NCBI GenBank assembly: GCA_949128115.1 | Contig: OX421963.1 | Coordinates: forward strand, 39,663,979 to 39,727,978 | Length of the DNA: 64,000 nt | Direction of reading: 5' to 3' | From: Anaspis maculata | Taxonomy: Eukaryota > Arthropoda > Insecta > Coleoptera > Scraptiidae | Shown here: positions 11,836 through 21,813 of the stretch, one piece after another | How the letters are laid out: every line of letters begins with the position of its first letter | Numbering within the stretch: the stretch's first letter is position 1 | Translations under genes and position numbers: made by a program | The notes under the pieces: generated by a model | Told to the model about the DNA's origin: nothing | What the model saw: only the letters and a program-made list of their open reading frames with translations | The model's database searches: none

Positions 11836-12351
11836 AAGGATCGCTGCGGCGATCGCAAACGGGGTTTCGAGTTTCGAGTCTCGGGCGTCGTCACTTTTGC
11901 TTCGATTTATGTTGGCCGAAAAACCAACTTGCATGTATTGGATTACAATAAGTCACAGTACGGAAAACAAGGCCTAAAATGAATTTCAAAAGACTGTCGA
12001 CATTCCACAAAAAAAATACAAATAAAGTACGGTACCTCCAACAACAGCCACTGTGCCACTTTAATCCGTCCTCAGACGATTTCTTCGAAAGGTGCTAGGG
12101 CCTCCTTAACTTTCTCAAAAAGCACCTTTTCAAAAACTGGGGGGTAAACTTCAAAATTCGACCTTTTGTCGTTTTTCCGAAATACGGATTCTACCTAAGA
12201 AGTTCCTCCCATCAAGCGCACGCTGCGGAGCGTTGGAGGCCTTGCGCTGAACTGACCGATAACGGCACTTTAGAAAAACAAAACTTTGTAAAAACTATCT
12301 ACCTACTATCAGCCTAATTTATATATTAAAACCCAAAAACCCGTAACAATG
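11836..12351. repeat. Right inverted-repeat arm, uninterrupted copy
   Basis: This is the reverse-complement counterpart of 10009-10117 joined to 7551-7952, without the 2-kb insertion. It serves as the empty-site reference for the CAGTAG element. Confidence 0.85.
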
Positions 12352-12363
12352 GATGAAAAAGTA

Positions 12364-12690
12364 ATGCCTATATTGGCTACCCTTGGGAATATCAGCTATC
12401 CATTGGAAGAAGTTTTTCCTCGCGAAAATACGCTGAAAAGTTACACGGCTTGAAAAATCAACCCTTTTGTCACTCCCTTCTTTAGCATCCTGTATATAAT
12501 GAACTAAGTCAGTTATGACATAAGTCGATAAGCGTCCTGCTGCCAAGGTTAATAAGCTCTTTCAGGGGTCATCAACTTTTTCCAAATCGGATATTTTTAT
12601 CTGATATATTCACTTGAAATTGGAGCAAATTTTGACATATCCTGAACTTATGACGAGCAGTTTACGACCGGGTCGACTTTGGAACTCGAC
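12364..12690. repeat. Inverted-repeat block B, right copy
   Basis: Reverse-complement relative of 10130-10500, diverged, beginning near AAAAGTAATGCC and running to GGGTCGACTTTGG. Confidence 0.7.
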
Positions 12691-12699
12691 TCTGTGTCC

Positions 12700-14180
12700 G
12701 TAAAAAGATTCGCAGCCTGGCCCTTCTACGCTTCCGTACCTATAAATTAGGTATTATCGAACGCAAATTCATAACGTCAATATTGTTGGATATTGAAACA
12801 AAAAGATTATCGAGAGAAAAATGCAATTCAAGAAACGTTTCGTTTCTCATTTAAACCAACATTACTCGAACGATACCCAATGATGAGTTTGATGCAAAGA
12901 CGTAAAAAATGACGGCATGACAATTTTAAACTCATCTTTTCATTTTCAGCTGGCATCTTATTCTTCAACCGAATTAATTTGCATATCATTTTTTTCCTTG
13001 TTCACAATATGAACATCCATCATTCAATTTTCTCCTTGCGTATATTCCGAAACGTAGTGAAATGGGCTGCTTTCTATATCAACAAAGAAGGGTATGGGGA
13101 TCTCTTATTAAGACTCGGAGAAATATAATATTTCATGTCCTATATATACATACCTATACAACATACTTAGTGAAATGTCCGTAGGACACCGCATAATAAT
13201 TAATCTCTGTGCGGAACACCCTGAATTTACATCAACGAAATGGTAATTTTTCAGTATCCATCCCCGCAGTAGGTATCTCCACAGGGCGATGTGCGTTGAC
13301 CTTGTGCTTGTGTCGTTAAATTCAAGCACTCGTAATAATTTTTGATGTTTCGCCTTTTGTTGCCGGCGCTAATAAATTCTTTAAGTTACGGGTTGTTAAC
13401 ATCTACGGGGGAACGACGGTGTTTTTGTGTTGCGCACGTTTATGCAAAAAGTGAGAGTGATAATAAAAGAGTGAAAATGTGGCACCTTAACTCACGTTGT
13501 GTGCTATAATACGCAACGTATGGTGGATTTTATTGTACGACACAAGCATACCCACGTCCGCAAAATTCCATTGAATACCAGGGAAATTATTTTGATTACG
13601 GATTCCTATGGTTTATTAGCGTCGTCAGCGAGTTTTATGGAACGCGTTTCAGGCGTCAAACGTCTTGTATTTCGCTTGTAAAATGCCTCCAACCTGCTCG
13701 CTTGATATGCCTGTTGTTGGTACACCCCCTCCCCCTCCCCCAAATCAATGCCGAATAGACCCGTCCCAAATGTCATTACAAAAGAGGACGTTTTCTTTTT
13801 GAATTCACTGCCACTAGAGTTTGAGATTTCTAGTTTTCCAATCTGAATCGAAGTAAAATTGCATACCTATGCTTATTGGAGTATTTTTGATACTAAATTA
13901 TAAAAAATTCAATAACAAAGTATAATTTGTAAATAAAGTAACCTGAACAAATTGTGGATGTTCAATAAAGCTTAGTCATGCGGACTGGCACAATAGTAGT
14001 TTTCGATACAAGAGCGCGTTTTCAGGCCAGAATCTTTGCCATCATGAGGCGTAGCCGAATGCTGCAAGCTGATGCAAGAGAGGCTGAGGGCCTGAAAAAG
14101 CACAGCGCTCGTATATCGAACAACGTTTTTTGTAATCGTTGCTTGAATTGAGAGGCAACTGGAATTTCTTGCAAATTAGG
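12700..14180. other. Unassigned DNA
   Basis: No gene is supported. A C-rich run lies near 13723-13742. The open frame at 13499-13681 (60 codons) shows no recognisable features. Confidence 0.4.
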
Positions 14181-14188
14181 ACACTATT

Positions 14189-14436
14189 TTGACAAATGTC
14201 AAGCTGCTGCCTCGGGCGCCAATTTTTGGGGGGCGCCTGAGCGCCCTTTATCTCTCTAATCTCTCGAAAACATTTCGCCTGCGACGCTTATTTACTCACA
14301 ATTGGTGTAATTTTCAATTATTATCAACATTATTGTTATCATTAAAAAAAATCGCTAGAGATGCAATTTTTTCATTCATAGAATGGCGCATTACAGAACT
14401 TCGTCTTGGGCGCCAAAAGCTGTAAAGCCGGCCCTG
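14189..14436 (-). mobile_element. hAT-like terminus (remnant)
   Basis: Read on the minus strand from 14436 the sequence starts CAGGGCCGGCTTTACAG, a typical hAT-type end. It is followed by GGCGCC-rich subterminal DNA similar to GGGCGCC and GGCGCCTGAGCGCCC at 14213-14247. I did not find the other end or a transposase, so this is a fragment or a small non-autonomous copy. Confidence 0.5.
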
Positions 14437-14439
14437 GCA

Positions 14440-15095
14440 CACAGCAAGTTATGGAAATTTTCAGTAATGTTGGTAGGTATCCCTGAGACAGACAGGTGGT
14501 TTCACGCAGTGAAGGTTATGTAGCTCTAACATTGATAATCAGAATACTGATGATTCCTTCAAAGCTGTCAAACCGACTTAATAGCTGCGTTCCTTTCATC
14601 ATCTGAACTGAGAATTCTCACTTCAATTGCTAGTTGTGTCTTTCTCCCTCTCATTTATTTCTCGCTTTTTCTCTCTCTAACTGAGGTGAGATTATCTGAG
14701 ATTTGGTGTAAAAGGAATGCAGCTGTATCACCATGCACGATGATAACGTGATGCCGCCGCGCCGTGGAAAGAAATTCGAGCCAGGGATCTAGCCCAAGGA
14801 AAGCGAAAAAAATGGCACAGATGAATTATTATTCAAAACTAAAACATGAATTGCTTGACTCCAAGTAAAACTTGAGCTGAGAGTAAAGGAACCGCAAGTT
14901 TTTACTTACCCCAAAAACTAAAGCGTCTCCGCCAAAGATTCACCGTCATGTTTTCGGCCATGTCTGACTAGGCGTTCAGCGTGCTGAATACGCCGCAAAC
15001 TTTCATTTTCGTTTGATTCGGTATAATTTATGGCATCTTAAGAACCAATTTGACCTGACATTGTACAAATTTGTCAATAAAGGGCGTTTTCCATT
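14440..15095. other. Unassigned DNA
   Basis: No feature supported beyond short pyrimidine-rich tracts near 14640-14690. Confidence 0.4.
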
Positions 15096-15225
15096 TACCG
15101 ACACAAGTCGACTTGTGTCGACACAAATCGACACAAATGCGTTCCATTTGATCTGTGTTCCTTTGTCTCATCGACACAAGCTAACACAAGCTGACACAAA
15201 CCGACACAATGACACAAATGTTTTA
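15096..15225. repeat. CGACACAA motif cluster with 22-bp palindrome
   Basis: CGACACAA-like words recur about eight times. The segment 15099-15120, CGACACAAGTCGACTTGTGT plus CG, is a perfect 22-bp palindrome. ATTTAAAC-like flanks at 15090 and 15225 (CCATTTACC and TTTTAAATGG) suggest the ends of a tiny inverted-repeat element. Confidence 0.6.
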
Positions 15226-15349
15226 AATGGAAAGCGCACAAACTGATGAAGTTTCGTCAGTATGCTAAACCGAGTCGATTGGCTTCGCGAATCCGGCGAG
15301 TTCTTGGGGTACCTACAGCTCCTCCGCCAATTATGCGGCGATTATTAGA

Positions 15350-15582
15350 AAACTTTTCGTCACTGCGACGTTTCGCTTATGATTCTGGGCTTCCACCGGC
15401 AGTATGACAATAAATGGAAGTGAATAAAGAGGACATGTATTTTAGAAGCGGACCGAGGACGTGCCTAAGGTGTTTTTATTTCTAAAATAAATACATGTGC
15501 TGTTTATTCATTTCCATTTATTGTCATACTACCCGAGAAAGCCCAAAAGCCATGGGCGAAACGTCGCAGTAACGAGAAGTTT
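15350..15582. mobile_element. Foldback MITE-like element
   Basis: CTTTTCGTCACTGCGACGTTTCG at the left pairs with CGAAACGTCGCAGTAACGAGAAG at the right. The inner blocks CAGTATGACAATAAATGGAA and TTCCATTTATTGTCATACT also pair, leaving a spacer of about 40 bp near 15455-15485. Part of the right end (GTCGCAGTAAC...GAATTTCCT) is repeated directly at about 15858-15925. Confidence 0.7.
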
Positions 15583-15599
15583 ATAATTTAATTAGGCTT

Positions 15600-16996
15600 A
15601 AAGCCTCTCAAACGATTCTGAATTTCCTACAGGCTGATATGTGAACGTGTGCAAATTTTCAATGTGCTCAACAAACCCCGTTTGCAATTTTTTTTTCCAG
15701 TTTCAACCATGACATTATGAAGCTTCATGTCTTACTTCAAAACGGTTTTGAAATGGGACCTTGCAATATCGAAACATAACGTAAAGTCACCATTACTGTA
15801 CGATGTGGCCTACTTCGATGGAGTGGCCCTAACGACGACAGCACACGGGAGTTTGAGTCGCAGTAACAGGAAGTTTGTAATTTTATTGGTCCTGAAACCC
15901 CTCAAATAATTTTTGAATTTCCTGCATCATAGTGAAGACAAACAAACCAACTTTATAGCACCCTGTGAAACTTCATTGGAGGGGGGTCTGAGTTTTGTAT
16001 CTATAGGATGGACTGTCAAAAGATTAGGCTAACCGACACCGCAAACCAAAACAAAATGTTTGACGGGAATCAAAAGATAGATCTACATCTGAAAATATTT
16101 GGCTAAGACAATGGCTAACCTTCTGTGGGCTAACCTATACTAATATTATTTATAAGATTTCCTATCGCAGATATATCACGTATCCCGATCCCCTCGACTA
16201 GTGTTTTTGTTGTTTTTTTCAATTTCTTCAAGTTATTCTGGAAACGGTTCAGGGAAATTTAAACGTTTTGTTGTGACTCATAAGCATGAAATACTGGATC
16301 CAGATGGTGATTTGCACATCCTCAAGTGCCTCGATTCATGAAGTATTATTTTCAACTTATTTTCTTCTTCACCCTGTACCTATGTACGCAGCCGGTATGA
16401 TTGGTGCTGATGGCTACTGTTCTGGATCCCAAAAGTATGATGCAAGAAACATTCCCACCAAGTAACATCTTTTCATCAAAAAATGCAAGGTCCATTCTAT
16501 TTTGTGCAACTGGCAGCCGGTCAATAGGTATGTGCTTTAGCCTTAATGATGATACTTTGGTATGTTTTAGTGGGTTGCGTAGGGCAAACGGATAAGCGCC
16601 GCCAAATTCCAAATCCACGGGGAGAGTTATCTGCATACCTACTGCGAACATGAAAACCTTAAAACAAGCTAATGAATTTCGCTTGATGCGCAAACATTCC
16701 AACCAAGCACATTAGTATAATCTTGAAAAGAAATAAGTCCGGTGATGCGCTATAGCACACCCGCAGGGAGATGCGGGAAGGGTCGGATGTGTCAGACGTG
16801 ACCATGTTACAGGAAATTTTCGTACCCTTCCGCTCAAAGGGTATTTAACAACCGGTATTCAACTTATCACTTTATCAGACGCAATTTGCAGAAGTTTTGT
16901 TGTTACTCTCCAATTAATTATGCATTAAACTCACATCAAAGCGAAATCGTCTGAAACAGACAAGTTACAATGGAACAACTCCAGTTTCCGTTCGTT
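15600..16996. other. Unassigned DNA upstream of the LTR element
   Basis: Nothing beyond the short direct repeat shared with 15565-15635 could be supported. The longest open frame (16352-16702, minus, 116 codons) has no recognisable domain. Confidence 0.4.
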
Positions 16997-17000
16997 CTAT
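16997..17000. other. Left target-site duplication CTAT
   Basis: CTAT directly precedes the left LTR and is repeated right after the right LTR at 23360-23363. A 4-bp duplication is usual for Gypsy-type insertions. Confidence 0.75.
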
Positions 17001-17408
17001 TGTGATAAAGCGTCTAGGTAGCGCGAGATAAATAAGTAGCAAGCGCACTCGTCCCGCGGTAAATACAAGGTCCCAACGGTGACCGAGAGAGGGCGCCGTG
17101 CGGCCAAGCCACCGCACCGCGTCCAACAACCCAACGTAAGTAAAGTTGTGGCGGACGGCCACTTGATCCAATTCCACTGGATCGCATGTACGCATGTCTT
17201 TGTAAAGACGTTGTACAGAGAATGCATCAGTCATAAAAAGACACGCAGTTTGTGCCAGTCGCAATCGGCAAGGCGAACATCTAGGGAGGGTACATGAACG
17301 GTGCTTGATGAATTAACTGGCCGCGGCCGACCAATTCGTACACCAAGTGCCAATCTAGTTTGTTTGAACCAAGCCGACGACGGCCAACTGACGCGGTGAT
17401 GCCGGGAT

Positions 17409-18091
17409 CGCACTTCTCGCCACTTTGCATTGAGATGCAATAGTGTCCTGCGGGTCACCTTTGTGGGGGATTAGCGGTGTCGAAGCCGTGGATGACAACC
17501 TGACCGTTGTCCTGAGCCTCTGATACCGCGACATCAACCGAAAGGGGGCGACTGTGTGGATGCCCCTCCGCGTTAATACCGCGTCCTGCGGGTCGTCTTC
17601 GTGGCGCTCTCTCTGGTGTCCTGTCTACGGATAACACGGTTGTCTGGGACGTGGGTACCGGACGAGTACCTGAAGGAGACCGCTGTGTGGATCGCTCTCT
17701 TGTAGGCTATACTCCACCTTACACTGTTGCGGGGTGGAGACGGAAGCGCACTTCTCGCCACTTTGCATTGAGATGCAATAGTGTCCTGCGGGTCACCTTT
17801 GTGGGGGATTAGCGGTGTCGAAGCCGTGGATAACAACCTGACCGTTGTCCTGAGCTTCTGATACTGCGACATCAACCGAAAGGGAGCGACTGTGTGGATG
17901 CCCCTCCGTGTTAATACCGCGTCCTGCGGGTCGTCTTCGTGGTGCTCTCTCTGGTGTCCTGTCTACGGATAACACGGTTGTCTGGGACGTGGGTACCGGA
18001 CGAGTGACCTGAAGGGGGCTGCTGTGTGGATTGCTCTTGTAGGCTTACTCCACCTTACACTGTTGCGGGGTGGAGCGGATACGAAGAGTAC
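17409..18091. repeat. Tandem duplication inside the 5' LTR
   Basis: The unit starting CGCACTTCTCGCCACTTTGC at 17409 recurs at 17757 and runs to about 18091, ending near TGCGGGGTGGAG. The two units differ by small substitutions and indels. The right LTR has the same pair from 22222 and 22570, so the duplication predates this insertion. Confidence 0.9.
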
Positions 18092-18356
18092 CCTAGACTG
18101 TTGCGGGGTCGGAACCCATCGGTGCTTCACACCAAACGAGTAGCGCATTGCACTGAAGTTGGATAATTGACGGTAGTCGTGTTGTTGTAGTAGATTCCCA
18201 CAGGGTGGATAGGTGCGGTCACATTTCTCTCTAAGTAATGTTGTAAACTGTAAATATAATTGTTGTCTTTTTGATACTTGTTTGAGATATTGTTGTGTGT
18301 TCAATATACTAAAGTAAAACCCGAATCTTGTTTAAATTCCTTGCGGTAAAGTGAGG

Positions 18357-18371
18357 TGGCGCCCGAGCAAA
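18357..18371 (+). other. Partial primer-binding-site-like sequence inside the LTR
   Basis: TGGCGCCCGAGCAAA matches the first 12 bases of the lysine-type site at 18483 (TGGCGCCCGAGC) and then diverges. It is followed by a purine-rich leader-like stretch (AGAGAGAAACG). It is repeated in the 3' LTR near 23170. Confidence 0.55.
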
Positions 18372-18482
18372 CCCCCTAGAGAGAAACGCATCGATTCATG
18401 TGGGAAGAGTAAGAACCCGCGAATTTAGTCGAGTTAAAAGAAGAGAGAAGAAACCCCAGTCAACATCCCCCCCGTTACAAAC

Positions 18483-18500
18483 TGGCGCCCGAGCAGGGAC
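18483..18500 (+). other. Canonical lysine-tRNA-type PBS buried in the LTR
   Basis: TGGCGCCCGAGCAGGGAC is an 18-base site of the tRNA-Lys type. It sits three bases after an inner GTTACA that mimics an LTR end, yet the outer LTR end lies 47 bases further on. The 3' LTR carries the same site at 23297-23314. Confidence 0.75.
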
Positions 18501-18550
18501 CAGTTAAAAGAGGAGAGACTCTTTTTCATTCCCCCCCCCCCGTTACAAAC

Positions 18551-18570
18551 TGACGCTACCGAGCAGGGAC
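18551..18570 (+). other. Degenerate PBS next to the outer LTR end
   Basis: TGACGCTACCGAGCAGGGAC lies three bases after the outer LTR end. It differs from the canonical site at 18483 by one substitution and a two-base insertion, but the last ten bases match. Confidence 0.65.
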
Positions 18571-18636
18571 ACGTTTCTGCTACAAAACACACACCAGTGC
18601 AAGGCGTAGACTCATCCTATCCTTTCCTCCTTGACA

Positions 18637-21531
18637 ATGACGCGACGACGACAAAAATCACCAGTACCCCAAGAAATGGGGAATGCCACGGACAACCGAT
18701 ACGGTTGGATCCAACGGCTTAAGAAGAAAGAAGTGCAGGCGGAACTGCAAAAGTTTGGTATCAATGAAACCGGCGCCATAGAAGAACTGCGACGACGCCT
18801 AATTTTTTACTTGGAGCATGGTCCGGGCGCGATTCCATGGCTCGCAGGCAGAAGAACGGCAGCAGCGGTTAATGTGGCCGAACAAGTTGAAAGACGAACG
18901 CCGCCAACACTTCAAGACAGGGGAGAAGCTGGTGAACAACAAGAGTCCGCGGCAGGAGAAGTGGACGAAAGAAGCGAACGCATGACCCGATCCAGCTTGA
19001 CACCGCAGAACCAATCATCTCGTCGAGTAGAAGATGAACAGAGGGAATCGCACGACGATACCGGGCTCAGAAGAGGCGGAGGAACCTCGTCAATTGGATC
19101 AGTGCATACACCTCACTCACGATGCATCGTGGATATCACAAGTCCGACGGCACGATATGAGGAAGCTTCGATGCGAGCGCATCACAACGAAGAATCGAGA
19201 AGCCCCATGGTACGGGAGAGCTTCGAACAACAAAGTGCGAGACCAACAGACCCCCAGGTGCCCCCACGGAGCCAGGTGGCATGCTGCGGAGAGGGCTGTG
19301 GCGCACGAAGACCACCAATAGAGAGGGTGGCAAGCCATGAAGAGCGCTGTGGCGCACACAGACAGCTTGTCGAAAATACGTTACCAAGAGATGCAGAGCC
19401 ACGAGTTTGGACGGCGCCGCCGCGAAATCCCTTCTTGCAACAGTACGAGAGACCACGACACGACGTCCACCGAGCGCATCCACCGAGGAGACACACGGAG
19501 CAGCAGCAAGACCTGCCGTGGGGTCCGGAAGAGATGCCGCCGACGCGACGCATCGGAGACGTACTCAACGTTGTCAGAAAATGGAACCTGCATTTCGAGG
19601 GCCAGGTCGGCGAAACAGTAACATTTTTGGAGAGGCTAGAAGAATTACGAGAAGCGTATGATCTGCCACGAGAGGCGCTATTAAAGGCCCTTCCCGAGTT
19701 GTTGCGAGGCAGTGCGCTGCTGTGGTATCGCAACAACAGGCAAAGATGGATCTGGTGGAACGAATTCGAAGCAGATTTTCGACGCCATTTCTTGCCTCAT
19801 GATTTTGAATTCCGAATGGAAGAGGAAATCCGTTCACGGACGCAAGGCGCGCGCGAGAAAGCCAGAGACTATCTCACCGCCATGCAGACCCTGATGCGGC
19901 GGCACGGTGGTTGCAACGAGCGAACCGAGCTGGCCCGGATTTACCGGAATCTTCGTCCGGAATATAAGGGATATGTACGATGGCGAGATTTCGACACCAT
20001 GGAGGAACTTGTCCAGATGACGGAGGAGTTCGAACAGCTGCAAGCGGAGACGAGTTCCTTTAGACCACCTCCTCGGGCAGCACAGGCATATACGACGGAG
20101 ACGGCCTACAAGGAGCCAGAAGAGAAACGGACGCGGGATCGGAAAACGCCCGAAGAGCAAGGAGGTAACCAGCGGTGGACGCCCTCGGCGCCAGCCTCCG
20201 ACTCACGGCCCCAGCCGGCTCAAAAAGTGGCGAAGTACATTCCGAATTATGACCGAAACCGAAATTGTCAACGCTGTGGAGATGCCAGCCACAATCGGAT
20301 GCGATGCGATAATCAGGCCCGTCTGTTCTGTTGGACTTGCGGAAAACTGGACGTGTTCACACGGAGCTGTCACCCAGTAATCAAGCAAGAAAGAAACGAG
20401 GCCCCTCCAGCGGCAAACTGTGCGCTGGACACGCCAGATAAAGACACCCGACCAATGATAACTGTCAACATTTGTGGCAGGAAATGGCGCGCCCTGGTGG
20501 ACACCGGGTCGTGCTGGTCACACGTCGGAAACAAACTCGCAGCGGTCCTGCGAAGGGAGAAATTCATGCCCATGGAGAGCGGAGCAGTACGGCTGGCCAA
20601 CGGGAAACGCATCAAGACGAAGGGAAACTTTGCGTTCCCAATGGCCACGGAAGATGGCAACGTGTGGACAATCAGAGCGTCTCACTTGCCGCCTCTCACA
20701 ACAGACATAGTGTTGGGCATGAATTCGATGACAAAAATGCAGATAGTGGTGAACACAAGCCGCCGAATAGTGTTCATGGGAGGAGCAGACAGCGAAAGCG
20801 CGGACAAGAGTGAAGAACCTGCCGAGACTGCCACCATCTCATTGGAGAAAGAAACCGAGCCGCCCCGAGACTGGCTGAGCACGGAGAGACGGCAGAGGCT
20901 TGACAATTCTCTGGAAGAGAGGATTACCCACTTCCCAGACTGCGACAGCGTCACCCAGACGGCTCCACTGGACGTAGAGCCGACCCTCCCGCGAACCCGC
21001 CGAAAGACGCAGAATCGAAACCGCCGGCGAAGCTATAAGCGCCGGCTGCGACGGCAAAACAGCGGTCCCTTTGTGGTGGAGGAGCCCCTCGCCACTCAGG
21101 TCGCACTGCTCCGAGATAACCAGGATCGATCTTTTCCAGCCCACGTGAAAGATCTGAAGAGAAAGGATGAGTCCTCTCGCCATCCAACGGTTATATTGCC
21201 CAGCAGCAGCGGAGATTCAGTATCGGTGAAACCATGGCAAGGTCCCGTGTCCTCGGACCCACCACCGCCCACGACGAAGCGGCGGCATAGCAACAAGCGA
21301 CATCGCAACCGCCGGCGCGGTTGTGAACGCCGACTACGACGCCAGCAACGTGCAGCGGAAGCAGCCTCCAAGAGCGACACTGGTGCGACTGACGCGTCCC
21401 TGAATGCGACGTCATCAGTGCACAGAAAGGTGCACAGAAAGCGGCCTCTGAACGCGACGTCGATGCACAGGAAGGTGCATAGGAAGCGGTCCCTCGACGA
21501 TCGATCGCCCCACGGAGAGTCGCTAGTTTGA
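18637..21531 (+). CDS. gag: Gag-protease polyprotein with N-terminal SAP-like domain
   Basis: A single uninterrupted frame of 964 codons. The first ATG (18637) is taken as start; upstream the frame extends only two codons, to a TTG. A SAP-like helix-extension-helix lies at about residues 28-60 (LKKKEVQAELQKFGI), then a low-complexity polar region. A Retrotrans_gag-like capsid domain follows at about 316-475 (WNLHFEG, LLWYRNN, LRPEYKGY). A CCHC knuckle is at 544-557 (CQRCGDASHNRMRC). A second knuckle at 565-578 has Val in place of the His (CWTCGKLDVFTRSC). A retropepsin-type active site DTG is at 622-624 (ALVDTGS), with DIVLGMNSM downstream. The C-terminus has two Arg/Lys-rich repeats (about 788-810 and 881-906) and a duplicated HRKVHRKR motif. 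There is no polymerase domain. Gag would assemble particles and package RNA; the protease would mature it. An open frame of this length suggests recent activity or selection. Confidence 0.9.
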   Translation: MTRRRQKSPVPQEMGNATDNRYGWIQRLKKKEVQAELQKFGINETGAIEELRRRLIFYLEHGPGAIPWLAGRRTAAAVNVAEQVERRTPPTLQDRGEAGEQQESAAGEVDERSERMTRSSLTPQNQSSRRVEDEQRESHDDTGLRRGGGTSSIGSVHTPHSRCIVDITSPTARYEEASMRAHHNEESRSPMVRESFEQQSARPTDPQVPPRSQVACCGEGCGARRPPIERVASHEERCGAHRQLVENTLPRDAEPRVWTAPPRNPFLQQYERPRHDVHRAHPPRRHTEQQQDLPWGPEEMPPTRRIGDVLNVVRKWNLHFEGQVGETVTFLERLEELREAYDLPREALLKALPELLRGSALLWYRNNRQRWIWWNEFEADFRRHFLPHDFEFRMEEEIRSRTQGAREKARDYLTAMQTLMRRHGGCNERTELARIYRNLRPEYKGYVRWRDFDTMEELVQMTEEFEQLQAETSSFRPPPRAAQAYTTETAYKEPEEKRTRDRKTPEEQGGNQRWTPSAPASDSRPQPAQKVAKYIPNYDRNRNCQRCGDASHNRMRCDNQARLFCWTCGKLDVFTRSCHPVIKQERNEAPPAANCALDTPDKDTRPMITVNICGRKWRALVDTGSCWSHVGNKLAAVLRREKFMPMESGAVRLANGKRIKTKGNFAFPMATEDGNVWTIRASHLPPLTTDIVLGMNSMTKMQIVVNTSRRIVFMGGADSESADKSEEPAETATISLEKETEPPRDWLSTERRQRLDNSLEERITHFPDCDSVTQTAPLDVEPTLPRTRRKTQNRNRRRSYKRRLRRQNSGPFVVEEPLATQVALLRDNQDRSFPAHVKDLKRKDESSRHPTVILPSSSGDSVSVKPWQGPVSSDPPPPTTKRRHSNKRHRNRRRGCERRLRRQQRAAEAASKSDTGATDASLNATSSVHRKVHRKRPLNATSMHRKVHRKRSLDDRSPHGESLV

Positions 21532-21798
21532 GAAAATATTGTATAAAGTTAACTGTGTTTTGTTTTATTCGGCTGCGGCCATGTAAATTGTAGTTCGGCT
21601 GAGGCCATATGTATCAACTACTTGTGTCTTAGGATTACCGTGACCCGCACCTAGGTAGTTTATAAGTTTGTAAATAACAGTTATTTAATCTAAGGAAGAG
21701 ACCCAATAAAACATTTGTTGTGGGGCGGGGTGTATTACCTATAGGACGAAAGGTCACTAGAAAAAGGAAACTCCCGAAGGAATTTTCCTTTTTCTCCC
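21532..21798 (+). other. Short 3' internal region with hairpin before the polypurine tract
   Basis: This is all that separates the Gag stop from the polypurine tract. It includes AATAAA (about 21707-21712). A perfect 12-bp stem, AGAAAAAGGAAA (21759-21770) with TTTCCTTTTTCT (21784-21795), ends three bases before the tract. Pol is absent. Confidence 0.8.
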
Positions 21799-21813
21799 AA
21801 AGCAGGGAGGGGG
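21799..21813 (+). other. Polypurine tract
   Basis: AAAGCAGGGAGGGGG directly abuts the TG of the right LTR. The last ten bases are all purine. This is the expected plus-strand primer position. Confidence 0.85.

Larger units (their letters stand above)
17001..18547 (+). repeat. 5' LTR
   Basis: The LTR begins TGTGATAAAG and ends GTTACA. A TATA-like GATAAATA lies 29 bases in. It contains a 348-bp tandem duplication (units from 17409 and 17757). Near its 3' end it carries two primer-binding-site-like sequences, at 18357 and 18483. Short open frames within it are repeated in the other LTR and are not genes. Confidence 0.9.

Noticed and set aside
16965..18304. Minus-strand frames of 60-113 codons in the LTR, identical in both LTRs
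   Set aside because: Both sets are copies of the LTR and its internal duplication; no domains, and the wrong strand for the element.
18474..18479. Inner GTTACA as the true 5' LTR end
   Set aside because: The corresponding site in the 3' LTR (23288-23293) is followed by more shared sequence and no target duplication, whereas the outer end is followed by CTAT matching 16997-17000.
19117..21415. Many frames on both strands over the Gag gene
   Set aside because: Shadows of the GC-richer Gag-protease frame.
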